Made by a program: the position numbers and the translations under genes
The notes under the pieces: generated by a model
Databases searched by the model: none
Seen by the model: the letters and a program-made list of their open reading frames with translations, nothing else
What the model was told of the DNA's origin: nothing
NCBI GenBank assembly: GCA_026707545.1
Contig: JAPOWR010000001.1
Location: 2,199,778 to 2,263,777, forward strand
Direction: 5' to 3'
Length of the DNA stretch: 64,000 nt
Source of the DNA: Acidobacteriota bacterium
GTDB lineage: Bacteria; Acidobacteriota; Thermoanaerobaculia; Multivoradales; Multivoraceae
Part shown: positions 48,558 through 57,464 of the stretch, one piece after another
Layout: every line of letters starts with the position of its first letter
Position numbering within the stretch: position 1 is the stretch's first letter

Positions 48558-50927
48558 ATGCACTCTCTTCGACCCAGGAACTCTCTTCTGCTCGCCTTCC
48601 TCCTTCTCTTGCCGCTCCCCGCCCTAGCACGGGACGGCGACGTCTCGGGCACCGTGACCGATCAGACCGGCGCCGCCCTGCCGGGCGTGACCGTGGAGGC
48701 AGCGAGCCCGGCCCTCGCCGACGGCCCCCGCTCCGCCAGGACGGACGCCGAAGGATCCTTCGTCATCGGCAATCTGCCCGCCGGGGACTACTCGGTCTCC
48801 TTCAGTCTCAGCGGCTTCGACACCCTGAACCGGGACGGCGTGTCGATCTCCGGTGCCGGCGGCGCGAACCTGGATGTCCGCCTGCGAATCGAGAGTCTCA
48901 TCCAGGAGGTCACGGTCGTCGGAAGCAAGCTGGGCACGGGCAGGCAGGAGTTCGGCGTCAGCGTCGCCCATCTGGGCGCCGACCGCATCGACTCCGACGC
49001 GATCGTCAACGTCGAGGACGCCTTCCACCGGGCCGCGAACGTCTACGTCGGCGCCGCCGAGCAGGGCGGCTACGCCATCCGCGGGGTGAACAACAGCGGC
49101 CTGGAGTCCGACCACTCCAACGGCACCGCCCTGGCCTCCGTCCTCGTCAATCAACTGGCGCTCGCACCGCGCACGAGCGACCATCTGAACCCGTCCCTGT
49201 TCGACGCCGAGTCGGTGGAGATCCTCCGTGGACCCCAGTCGACCCTGCAGGGGCCGAACTCCCTGATCGGGTCGGTGCTCATCAACTACAACCGGCCCGC
49301 GTTCGACGGCTACGACGGACGCGTCCGGGTCGAGGGCGGCAGTCTCGATACGGAGCGGATCCAGTTGATGCAGAACGTCGAGCTCGTCGACGGGATTCTC
49401 TCCGCGCGCGTCGTCCACGAGGACCGCTACATCCGCGGAGCGGTCTCGAACATCGTGAACGGCGCCGACGACCGGCACCGCACGGACGTCGAGACGACCC
49501 GCGTTCTGCTGGCCTTGAGACCGCGGGCCGACGAGAGCCTCCGGTTCGACCTCACCTGGCTCCGGAGCGACTCGGACTCGATCCCCTGGGGCTACCACAT
49601 GGAAGACCCGGCACGGGGGATCACGATGGAGGACCGGCAGCAGGTCTGGAACCGCGAGGACGCGTTTCCTTCCAAGATCGACCTCCTGAACCTGGAGGCG
49701 CACATCGACCTCGGCGAGCGCTGGGCCCTCGACGCCGTCGTCGGCGCGAGCGAGTTCGACGGCGCGCAGCTCTTCGACGCCGACTTCACGCCCTGGGACA
49801 TTCTGAACGTCGACGCGTGGAGCCAGGACGACGTCGCGAGCCAGGAGATCCGCGCCTCGTACCGCGGCGCCGGCGTGAACGTTCTGCTTGGCGCCTTCCA
49901 CTCGCGGTCCGACTTCGGCTACGGCTTCACAGGCGCCGGCTTCTTCCCCGACGGACTGGGCAACATCGTTCCCTTCAACCGGACGACCAGATTGACCGAG
50001 GACGTCGAGCAGACCGACTTCTTCGGACGGATCGAGTGGGATGCGACGGATCGGGTGCACCTGACCGGGGGCGTCCGGCTCAGCCGTGACTCCAGGGCCA
50101 ACGTCAACTTCGCGGACAACAACGGCTTCATCACCGAGCTGGACGCCGAGACGGACTTCGAACAGGTGCTCCCATCCGCCTCGGTGACCTTCGACGTGGC
50201 CCAGAACACCTCGCTGGGCGCGTCGTACGCACGCGGCTTCAAGGCCGGCGGGTTCGCCTTCGGGCTCCTGCTCGGGCTGGCGGAGCCGTTCGACGAAGAG
50301 TTCACGGACAACTTCGAGTTGTTCCTGAGGCACCGCATCGCCAACGGCCGCATGATCCTGAACGCGAACCTCTACCGGATCGACTGGACCGATCAGCAGA
50401 TTCCGTACACGCCTCCGGGAGGTTTCCCGCAGTTCGACTCATTGGTCGCGAACGCCGGCGAGTCGCTTCTTCAGGGCCTCGAGATCGAGACCGAGGTCTT
50501 CGTCAGCAACGCGCTGAGCCTCTTCGGGTCGCTCGGCATCTCGGACTCCGAGTTCGTGCACTTCGTCCTCGACGGCGTGGACTACGCCGGCAGGGCGTTG
50601 CCGCAGGCGCCCTCGTGGAGCGCCTCCGCGGGTCTGAACTGGCGCTCGCCGGCGGGCTGGTTCGCCGGCGGAACGCTGAGCTACGCCGACGACGCCTACA
50701 GCGAACTGGCGGCGCCGGAGATCACGCGGCTGAAGACCCGGACGCTGCTCGACGGCCGGTTCGGCTACCGGCGCGGCGGCTGGGCGCTCTACGCCTGGGG
50801 CAAGAACCTGCTCGACCACCAGTACGAACGCCAGTTGTACAACGGCGCTCCGTTCGGACTGCCGGGCGCCTACGGCATCTTCGGTCGGCCACGGTCGGCC
50901 GGTGTCGGCATCGACTTCAACTGGTAA
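48558..50927 (+). CDS. TonB-dependent outer-membrane receptor with carboxypeptidase-regulatory domain
   Basis: This 789-residue protein has a signal peptide (LLLAFLLLLPLPALARDG). Residues ~25-105 form a CarboxypepD-reg domain (GTVTDQTGAALPGVTVEAASPA, then TDAEGSFVIGNLPAGDYSVSFSLSGF). The plug follows (VEDAFHRAANVYVG, GYAIRGVNNSGLES, VEILRGPQSTLQGPNSLIGSVLINYNRP). The rest is beta-barrel, ending in GVGIDFNW, whose aromatic last residue fits insertion. TonB-ExbB-ExbD powered uptake is expected; the ligand is unknown. An ABC ATPase follows 39 bases later, so the two are probably cotranscribed. Confidence 0.92.
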   Translation: MHSLRPRNSLLLAFLLLLPLPALARDGDVSGTVTDQTGAALPGVTVEAASPALADGPRSARTDAEGSFVIGNLPAGDYSVSFSLSGFDTLNRDGVSISGAGGANLDVRLRIESLIQEVTVVGSKLGTGRQEFGVSVAHLGADRIDSDAIVNVEDAFHRAANVYVGAAEQGGYAIRGVNNSGLESDHSNGTALASVLVNQLALAPRTSDHLNPSLFDAESVEILRGPQSTLQGPNSLIGSVLINYNRPAFDGYDGRVRVEGGSLDTERIQLMQNVELVDGILSARVVHEDRYIRGAVSNIVNGADDRHRTDVETTRVLLALRPRADESLRFDLTWLRSDSDSIPWGYHMEDPARGITMEDRQQVWNREDAFPSKIDLLNLEAHIDLGERWALDAVVGASEFDGAQLFDADFTPWDILNVDAWSQDDVASQEIRASYRGAGVNVLLGAFHSRSDFGYGFTGAGFFPDGLGNIVPFNRTTRLTEDVEQTDFFGRIEWDATDRVHLTGGVRLSRDSRANVNFADNNGFITELDAETDFEQVLPSASVTFDVAQNTSLGASYARGFKAGGFAFGLLLGLAEPFDEEFTDNFELFLRHRIANGRMILNANLYRIDWTDQQIPYTPPGGFPQFDSLVANAGESLLQGLEIETEVFVSNALSLFGSLGISDSEFVHFVLDGVDYAGRALPQAPSWSASAGLNWRSPAGWFAGGTLSYADDAYSELAAPEITRLKTRTLLDGRFGYRRGGWALYAWGKNLLDHQYERQLYNGAPFGLPGAYGIFGRPRSAGVGIDFNW

Positions 50928-50966
50928 GGAGGCGGAGCGCCGGCAACATCCAACGGGGAAGAACCC

Positions 50967-51866
50967 ATGCCACAGAAGAACGAAGGCCTCGAAGTCACCG
51001 GCCTGAACAAGACCTACCCGGGCGGCATCCGGGCGCTGGAAGACGTCGACCTGACGGTCGAGCCGGGCCTCTACGGCCTGCTCGGCCCGAACGGCGCCGG
51101 CAAGAGCACGCTGATGCGGACTCTGGCCACGCTGCAGGCGCCGGACAGCGGCACGATCCTGCTCGACGGCGTCGACGTCCTGGCGGACCCGGACTACCTG
51201 CGGCGACGCCTCGGCTACCTGCCACAGCAGATCGGGACCTACCCGACGGTCACCGGCCGGCAACTCCTGGACCGTTTCGCCAATCTCAAGGGGCGCACGA
51301 ACGCCGCCGAGCGGCGGCGCGAGGTAGCAGGACTCCTGGAACAGGTGAATCTCAGCCAAGACGCCGACCGGGCCGTCGCGACCTACTCCGGCGGCATGCT
51401 GCGCCGCTTCGGCATCGCGATCGCCCTCGCCGGGGATCCGCGCCTGCTGATCGTCGACGAACCGACCTCGGGCCTCGATCCGGCGGAACGGAGCCGCTTT
51501 CACCGGGTGCTCGCCGACATCGCGGCGGACAACGTCGTGCTGCTGTCGACCCACATCGTCGACGACGTCGAGAGCCTGTGCGAACGGCTGTCCATCCTCG
51601 ACCAGGGCCGGATCGTCGCCGAAGGAACGCCGGCGTCCCTGGCCGCGGAGCTCGAAGGCCGCCTGTGGTCGCGCGTGGTTCCCCGCGGCGAGCCTCTGCC
51701 GGAGGACGCCCTGCACGTCTCGGCGAAGCCCACGGGCTCGCTGGTTGTCGTCGAGGCGTCTTCCCGCCCCGACGACCGCTGGGAACCCCAGGCGCCCCGC
51801 CTGGAGGACGTGTACCACGCCGCCATCGCGCACGGCAGCGGGCGGCGGGAAGCGAGGGTCGCGTGA
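50967..51866 (+). CDS. ABC transporter ATP-binding protein (ABC-2 type)
   Basis: This 299-residue ATPase has the Walker A GPNGAGKST at residues 40-48, the ABC signature YSGGMLRR in the middle, and Walker B LLIVDEPTSGLDP. A C-terminal extension (LSAELEGRLWSRVVPRGEPLPEDALHVS region) is typical of ABC-2 exporters. A GGGGAAG ribosome-binding site is adequate. The stop overlaps the large permease as GTGA, so it energises that permease. It forms the first of two ABC modules behind the receptor. Confidence 0.92.
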   Translation: MPQKNEGLEVTGLNKTYPGGIRALEDVDLTVEPGLYGLLGPNGAGKSTLMRTLATLQAPDSGTILLDGVDVLADPDYLRRRLGYLPQQIGTYPTVTGRQLLDRFANLKGRTNAAERRREVAGLLEQVNLSQDADRAVATYSGGMLRRFGIAIALAGDPRLLIVDEPTSGLDPAERSRFHRVLADIAADNVVLLSTHIVDDVESLCERLSILDQGRIVAEGTPASLAAELEGRLWSRVVPRGEPLPEDALHVSAKPTGSLVVVEASSRPDDRWEPQAPRLEDVYHAAIAHGSGRREARVA

Positions 51867-54800
51867 ACACCCTGCGTTTCGTCGCCGCCCAGGCGTGGCA
51901 GGAGTTCCGGGCCGGCTGCCGCGGGCCGCTGCTGGCGATCGTCTTCCCCGGGCTCATCGGCTACGCGCTGATCGTCATTCTCAACGCGGACTACATGCGT
52001 GAGATGGGCGCCACCGAGGTGCCCCGCAACAGCCCCCACGTGATCTACCTGATGATGGCCGGGCAGGCCGTCTGGATCTTCTTCGTCTGGGCCTGGCTCT
52101 TCGGCCTGAACGTGGTGCGCGACCGGAACGCCAGCCTGCACGAGGTTGTCCTGTCTACACCTGTTTCCCTGCCGGCGCTGCTCTTCGGCCGCTACCTGGG
52201 CGCCCTGGCTCTCTCGACCCTCCTTCCGGTCGCGACGGCCATCGGCTTCTGGCTGGTTCCGGCGCTCGGCGCCCTGGGGATCATCCCGCCGGACGCCGTG
52301 GGTCCGCACCCCTGGTTCGCGATGGCGCATTCGCTTCTGCTGTTCACCCTGCCGACCGCGGCCGGAGTCGGCGCGCTGTTCCTGTGCGCGGCGATCTGGA
52401 CCCGTAGCATCGCGGGGCCCTTCGCGGTCGCGGCCATGCTGATGCTGGTCTGGATGGTAGCCATGGTCGTCGTTCGCGGCGGCGACGCCAGCCCGGCGGT
52501 CGCGACCCTGCTCGACGCCTCCGGCTTCGCCGAGATCGAGGAACAGACGAACCTGATGACGCCGCGCGAGAAGGCGGTCGCCGTCATCGAACTGACGCCG
52601 CCCCTGCTCGTCAACCGCCTGATCTGGACGCTGCCGCCGTTACTCCTGTTGGCGGTCGTGCTGCGCCGCGTCAACCGGGAACGCCTAGCGCTCGAGAAGG
52701 CGCCGGCGACGCGCCGGCGAAGGTCGCAAGCGAGCGGAGCGCGAGCGAAAGCGCCGCCGGAGTCCACTCTTCCCCCGGGCCCCGCGGCCACGCCGGCCTG
52801 GCTCCGGGCAACCTGGACCGAGGCGGCATGGCACCTGAAACTCTCGTTCCGGGGCTGGGGCACGCCACTCGCCCTCGCCATGATGGTGGCGACGGGCGTC
52901 GGCGGCGCCTTCGTTCACGTCGTCCTTCACGCCGACGGCCCGCTGCAGCCCCGCTCCGGACTCGTCGAGCGGATGATCATCGAGTACTTCTACCTCGTGG
53001 TCGTCTTCATGGTGGCCGCCTTCGTCGGCGTCATGGCGCGCCGCGACGACCGCACCGGCTGGAGCGAGATCAGCGACGCAACCTCGGCGCCGGTCGGCAC
53101 ACGCGTCGTCGGACGGGCGCTGGCGTCGCTCTGCCTGACAGTCGCCTTCGCCCTGACTCCCCTCGTCGCGGTGTGGATCGTCACCGGATTGGCGCTTCCC
53201 GGCGCCTTCAGCCTCGCCAATCCGGCACCGTTCTTCGCCCTGCTGCTGGCGCCCGCGCTGCTGGAAGTCGCCGCGGTCGTGCTGCTGGCGCATGCGCTGA
53301 TTCGCCACGCGGGAGCCGCGCACGCCGTCTCGGTCATCTGCGCGTTCATCATCGTGGTCAACCACGAACTGGCCGTCACGACCTATCCGCCGGCGGAGTT
53401 CGGGGTGCCGGCGCACGCTACAGTGTCCGAGTTCGCCGGCTGGGGGCCCTGGATGAACCACATTCTGACGGCCGACCTGTTCAAGCTGGCCATCGTGGTG
53501 GTTCTCCTTGCCGTGGCGTGGTTGGCGTGGCCGCGAGGCACCGCGCTGACCGTGCCCCTGCGCTGGCGAACCGCTCTCGGCCGGGTCCCGGGTGGAGCGG
53601 GAGTGCTGGCGGCGGCTGGCGTCGTCCTGGCCTTCGGCACCCACACCGTGCTGTACGAGCAGTTCGTCACCCTGGGCGGCTACCAGTCCGAAGCCAGCGA
53701 GACCGCGGAAGACGCCGAGTGGGAGAAGCGGTGGTGGGCGTCGGCGACCCCGTTCTCGACCGCCGGCGGCGAAGCGATCGTCGACGTCGATCCCGCGGGG
53801 CGCACGGCCACCGCCCGGTGGCGTCTGGACGGCGTCCGCTCCGCCTCAGGGCTTCTTCACGGAGCGCTTCCGGACGGCGCGGAGATTCAGCGCGCGACCG
53901 TCGACGGCGAACAGGCGGCGGTGACGGTCGCCCTCGACCAGTTCTCGCTTGAACTCGACGACTGCGGCCGGACTGGAGAGGAGGGCTGCACCGTGAAGCT
54001 CGACCTGACCGTTCGCGACGAGGGCTGGGCGGACCACGGCGAGAGCAGGTGGCTGCACGAATCGGGCGTCTGGCTGCGCGCGGCCGATGTCCTGCCGGCG
54101 CTCGGCCACGATCCCGACCGGCTGGTGCGCGCGCCGCATGATCGCGAGCTACACGGGCTGCCGGACGATCCCGCCGCCGTCGACGCCCACGCGCTGTCGC
54201 CCGCCATGGGAGTGGCCCCCGCGGGCGAATGGAGCTGGACGGTTCGTTTCGCCTCCACCGAAGACGCGGACCCGTCGCGACAGGCGAGGACGGCGACCGC
54301 GGGTCAGGTCAGCGGCCCGCTCGACTTCGCCGCCGCCTGGTGGCCGCGAAAGCCCCTGGAAGCGAACATGGACGGTGTGGCCGTGTACCACGGTTCGATG
54401 CGTTCGAACGATGTCGAGGTCGTCCTGAACGACGTGACCGGGATGCGGAGCTGCGTGGCCAGCCTGCTCGGAAGGGCTCCGGCCGTCGGCGCCGTGCTCC
54501 AGGCGCCCCGTGAGCTGGGAGCGACAGCGCTCCACGGCGGGCTGTTGTGGCTGCCGGAGCACGAGGGATGGGACGTCGCCGCCGACGGCTTCGGCCACTG
54601 GCGACGACGCGCGACGCTCGCGGCTGCCCTTGCGGCGCGGCAGCTCGCGGACGATGCCGGCCTGCGCAAGGAGCCCGGCGAGGACTGGCTGCGTGTCGGC
54701 GTGTCGGGCTGGATCGGCATGGAGTGCGTGCGCCGCGCGGACGGCAGGGACGCCTGGCTGGCCCTGCACTCCCGAGCCAGTGGTCAGGTCATCGAGGCGT

Positions 54801-55300
54801 TCGGCGCGCTCGATGCGCCCGCGATCAGCGTCGAGGCCGCGGGCGACGTACCGTGGATTCGTCACTACACGCCCCTGGCCACGGCGGCGTGGGTCGAGTC
54901 CATCGGCCCGGCCGAAGCGGTCGCGGCCATCGACGAGGTGATCGCCGCGGTCCGCGCCGGCGGAGCGCTGCCCGAAGCCCTGGCGGCCGCGGTCGGCGAA
55001 AAAGACGCCCGCGCGCTGCTCGGACCGCCCGCGTCCTCCGACGTGCTGGTCGCGGAGTCCGGGCGAACGGTGGAGATCGAGGGTCAACGCTGGCTGTGGC
55101 GGGACGGCGGTTGGGAACCGCTCACCGTGCCCATCCACGTGACCCAGCGCTACGAGGACGGCAGCGAGGAGCGCCACCGGATCGGACCGGTCCCGACGGC
55201 CGCCGACCCCGAGGCGCCGTTCACGATCATCGACGCCTGGCCGTCGTTCGAGCGTTCGCCGACCGACAACGTCTGGCGCGGAGAAGGAGGAGGAGAATGA
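51863..55300 (+). CDS. Large ABC permease with degenerate M1-peptidase-like extracytoplasmic domain
   Basis: This is 1145 residues. The first ~620 carry two sets of ABC-2-type membrane helices (for example GPLLAIVFPGLIGYALIVILN, VVVFMVAAFVGVMARRDD and ICAFIIVVNHELAVT). The C-terminal ~500 residues form a soluble domain resembling the M1 aminopeptidase part found in related ABC permeases, but I find no HExxH; where the zinc motif would lie the protein reads GFGHWRRRATLAAALAARQL, and a helix-rich WLRVGVSGWIGMECV stands in place of the usual gluzincin third-ligand block. It looks like a pseudo-peptidase used for binding. Coupled to both ABC ATPases. Confidence 0.85.
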   Translation: MNTLRFVAAQAWQEFRAGCRGPLLAIVFPGLIGYALIVILNADYMREMGATEVPRNSPHVIYLMMAGQAVWIFFVWAWLFGLNVVRDRNASLHEVVLSTPVSLPALLFGRYLGALALSTLLPVATAIGFWLVPALGALGIIPPDAVGPHPWFAMAHSLLLFTLPTAAGVGALFLCAAIWTRSIAGPFAVAAMLMLVWMVAMVVVRGGDASPAVATLLDASGFAEIEEQTNLMTPREKAVAVIELTPPLLVNRLIWTLPPLLLLAVVLRRVNRERLALEKAPATRRRRSQASGARAKAPPESTLPPGPAATPAWLRATWTEAAWHLKLSFRGWGTPLALAMMVATGVGGAFVHVVLHADGPLQPRSGLVERMIIEYFYLVVVFMVAAFVGVMARRDDRTGWSEISDATSAPVGTRVVGRALASLCLTVAFALTPLVAVWIVTGLALPGAFSLANPAPFFALLLAPALLEVAAVVLLAHALIRHAGAAHAVSVICAFIIVVNHELAVTTYPPAEFGVPAHATVSEFAGWGPWMNHILTADLFKLAIVVVLLAVAWLAWPRGTALTVPLRWRTALGRVPGGAGVLAAAGVVLAFGTHTVLYEQFVTLGGYQSEASETAEDAEWEKRWWASATPFSTAGGEAIVDVDPAGRTATARWRLDGVRSASGLLHGALPDGAEIQRATVDGEQAAVTVALDQFSLELDDCGRTGEEGCTVKLDLTVRDEGWADHGESRWLHESGVWLRAADVLPALGHDPDRLVRAPHDRELHGLPDDPAAVDAHALSPAMGVAPAGEWSWTVRFASTEDADPSRQARTATAGQVSGPLDFAAAWWPRKPLEANMDGVAVYHGSMRSNDVEVVLNDVTGMRSCVASLLGRAPAVGAVLQAPRELGATALHGGLLWLPEHEGWDVAADGFGHWRRRATLAAALAARQLADDAGLRKEPGEDWLRVGVSGWIGMECVRRADGRDAWLALHSRASGQVIEAFGALDAPAISVEAAGDVPWIRHYTPLATAAWVESIGPAEAVAAIDEVIAAVRAGGALPEALAAAVGEKDARALLGPPASSDVLVAESGRTVEIEGQRWLWRDGGWEPLTVPIHVTQRYEDGSEERHRIGPVPTAADPEAPFTIIDAWPSFERSPTDNVWRGEGGGE

Positions 55301-56055
55301 CCGAATCGCACGAATCGAACACGGGGGCCACGCCCCTTCTCGAAGCCCGCGGACTGTCCAAGGACTACGGCGACACGCGAGCCCTCGACTCCCTGGACCT
55401 GGCGATAGCGCCCGGAGAGGTCTATTGCCTCCTCGGCCCCAACGGCGCGGGGAAGACCACCACGATCAACCTCTTCCTCGGGTTCGTGGCGCCCTCGGCG
55501 GGTCAGGCCCTCGTGTCCGGCCTGAACGTGTCCACTCACGACCGCGAGTCCAAGCGCCGGGTCGCCTACATCCCGGAGCAGGTGATGCTGTATCGAAACC
55601 TCAGCGGGATCGAGAACCTCGAGTACTTCGCCGCGTTGGGCGGCCAGGGATCGCTGGGTCGGGAGCGACTGGTCGAGATTCTCGTCGAAGCCGGCCTGGA
55701 CGGGGAAGCGACCGGGCGACGGGTCTCCACCTACTCCAAGGGCATGCGCCAGAAGGTCGGCATCGCGATCGCCATCGCCAAGGAAGCCGACGCGCTGCTG
55801 CTGGACGAACCGACGTCCGGTCTCGACCCCACGGCCTCGAGCGAGTTTTCGGCGCTGGTCGAGCGGCTCAGGAATCGCGGCGTCGGCGTGCTGATGGCGA
55901 CTCACGACCTGTTTCGCGCAAAGGACACCGGCACGCGAGTGGGCATCATGCACTACGGACGCCTGGTCACGGAGCTGAGCACCGCCGAGATCGGCCATGC
56001 CGACCTCGAGCGCATCTATCTCGAACACGTACGCGACAACGGAGCATCGCCATGA
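55297..56055 (+). CDS. ABC transporter ATP-binding protein
   Basis: This 252-residue ATPase carries Walker A GPNGAGKTT at residues 47-55, signature YSKGMRQKVGIA and Walker B ALLLDEPTSGLDPTAS. It belongs to the second ABC module, with the two DUF3526-like permeases after it. The ATG overlaps the large permease's stop (ATGA) behind a GGAGGAGGAG site, and its own stop overlaps the next permease's start. It differs clearly from the first ATPase and is not a recent duplicate. Confidence 0.92.
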   Translation: MTESHESNTGATPLLEARGLSKDYGDTRALDSLDLAIAPGEVYCLLGPNGAGKTTTINLFLGFVAPSAGQALVSGLNVSTHDRESKRRVAYIPEQVMLYRNLSGIENLEYFAALGGQGSLGRERLVEILVEAGLDGEATGRRVSTYSKGMRQKVGIAIAIAKEADALLLDEPTSGLDPTASSEFSALVERLRNRGVGVLMATHDLFRAKDTGTRVGIMHYGRLVTELSTAEIGHADLERIYLEHVRDNGASP

Positions 56056-57464
56056 TCCGTCACATCGTCCGCAAGGAGTTCACCGACACGATCCGGGACG
56101 GCCGCTTCCGCTGGTGCGCGATTCTCGTGGGGTCGCTGCTGCTGGTCTCGCTGGCCCATGGGTGGGTCCAAGCGCGGAAGGCACACGAGGAGCATGCGGC
56201 CGCGCAGGCCACGGCTCGCGAGCACTGGGAGACGCAGGGCGAGAAGAACCCTCATTCGGCGGCGCACTACGGCGTCTATGCCTTCAAGCCCCGCCTGGCG
56301 CTGTCCTTTGTCGACGAAGGCGTGGACCCCTTCACCGGTACGTCGGTGTGGCTGGAGGCGCACCGGCAGAACGACTTCCTGTTGCGTCCGGCCCAGGATG
56401 CAACGGCGGCGCAGAGGATAGGGGCTCTGACGGCGGCACAGGTGCTGCAGCATCTCGTGCCCCTGCTGATCATCCTGTTGACGTTCGGCGCCTTCGCCAG
56501 CGAGCGCGAACGGGGAACGCTGCGCCAACTGCTGGCCACCGGCGTCGGCTGGAGGGAGCTGGCCCTGGGCAAGGCGCTGGGCACTTCCGGTGCGCTGGCG
56601 CTGCTGCTGGTGCCGGCGGCCCTTGCAGGGGCGGCGGCCCTGGCCGTTGCGAACCCGGGTCCGGTGGCATCGCCGCTGGCAAGAGGCGTCGTCCTGGCCT
56701 GCGTCTACCTGGCCTACTTCGTCGCCTTCCTGGCGCTGTCTCTCGCCGTGTCCGCGAGGGCGAAGTCGGCGCGAACCGCGCTGGTGTTCATGCTGGCCGT
56801 GTGGGTGGTCAATGGGCTCGTGGCGCCGCGCGTCGCGGTGGACCTGTCGAAGTGGCTCTACCCGACGCCCTCCGCCTTCGAGTTCGCCCGTACCGTGGAG
56901 AGCGAGATGGCCACGGGCACCGACGCCATCTCCCGTCCGGACCGCGCCGAGTCGACCGAGCGTCTGCTCGCCGAGTATGGAGTGGAACGGGTCGAGGACC
57001 TGCCCATCAACGCGGTCGGCGCTTATCTGCAGGAGAGCGAGGAGTTCGGCAATCGGATCTTCGACCGCAACTACGGCGCGTTGTGGGACACCTTCAGGCG
57101 TCAGGGCCTCCTGCAGGAAGCCCTGGCGGCTGCGGCCCCGTCGATCGCGGTTCGCACGCTCTCGATGGGGTTGGCCGGAACGGATGTCGAGCAGCACAGG
57201 CACTTCGCCGAAGCCGCGGAGACGTACCGCCGCGATCTGATGCGGCAGATGAACGGCGACATGACCGAGAACTCCCTGACCGGCGACTTCTCGTACGCCG
57301 CGGGCGCCGAGCTCTGGGAATCCGTGCCTCCGCTGGAGTACGAAGCCCCGCCCCTGGGCTGGGTGCTGGGCAACCGGATCCTGTCGCTTGCCGTGCTCGG
57401 CGCGTGGCTGGCGGGCGCCGTCCTGTTCGCGTCCGCTCAGGTCCGGCGGGCGGAGGTCTCCTAG
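56052..57464 (+). CDS. ABC-2/DUF3526-like permease
   Basis: This 470-residue membrane protein begins RHIVRKEFTDTIRDGRFRWCAILVGSLLLV, the DUF3526-type N-terminus. A periplasmic region follows (HYGVYAFKPRLALSFVDEGVDPFTGTSVWLEAHRQNDF), then TERERGTLRQLLATGV and several helices. Such subunits form one half of ABC-2 exporters. It overlaps the second ATPase by ATGA and directly abuts the next permease gene. Substrate unknown. Confidence 0.88.
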   Translation: MIRHIVRKEFTDTIRDGRFRWCAILVGSLLLVSLAHGWVQARKAHEEHAAAQATAREHWETQGEKNPHSAAHYGVYAFKPRLALSFVDEGVDPFTGTSVWLEAHRQNDFLLRPAQDATAAQRIGALTAAQVLQHLVPLLIILLTFGAFASERERGTLRQLLATGVGWRELALGKALGTSGALALLLVPAALAGAAALAVANPGPVASPLARGVVLACVYLAYFVAFLALSLAVSARAKSARTALVFMLAVWVVNGLVAPRVAVDLSKWLYPTPSAFEFARTVESEMATGTDAISRPDRAESTERLLAEYGVERVEDLPINAVGAYLQESEEFGNRIFDRNYGALWDTFRRQGLLQEALAAAAPSIAVRTLSMGLAGTDVEQHRHFAEAAETYRRDLMRQMNGDMTENSLTGDFSYAAGAELWESVPPLEYEAPPLGWVLGNRILSLAVLGAWLAGAVLFASAQVRRAEVS

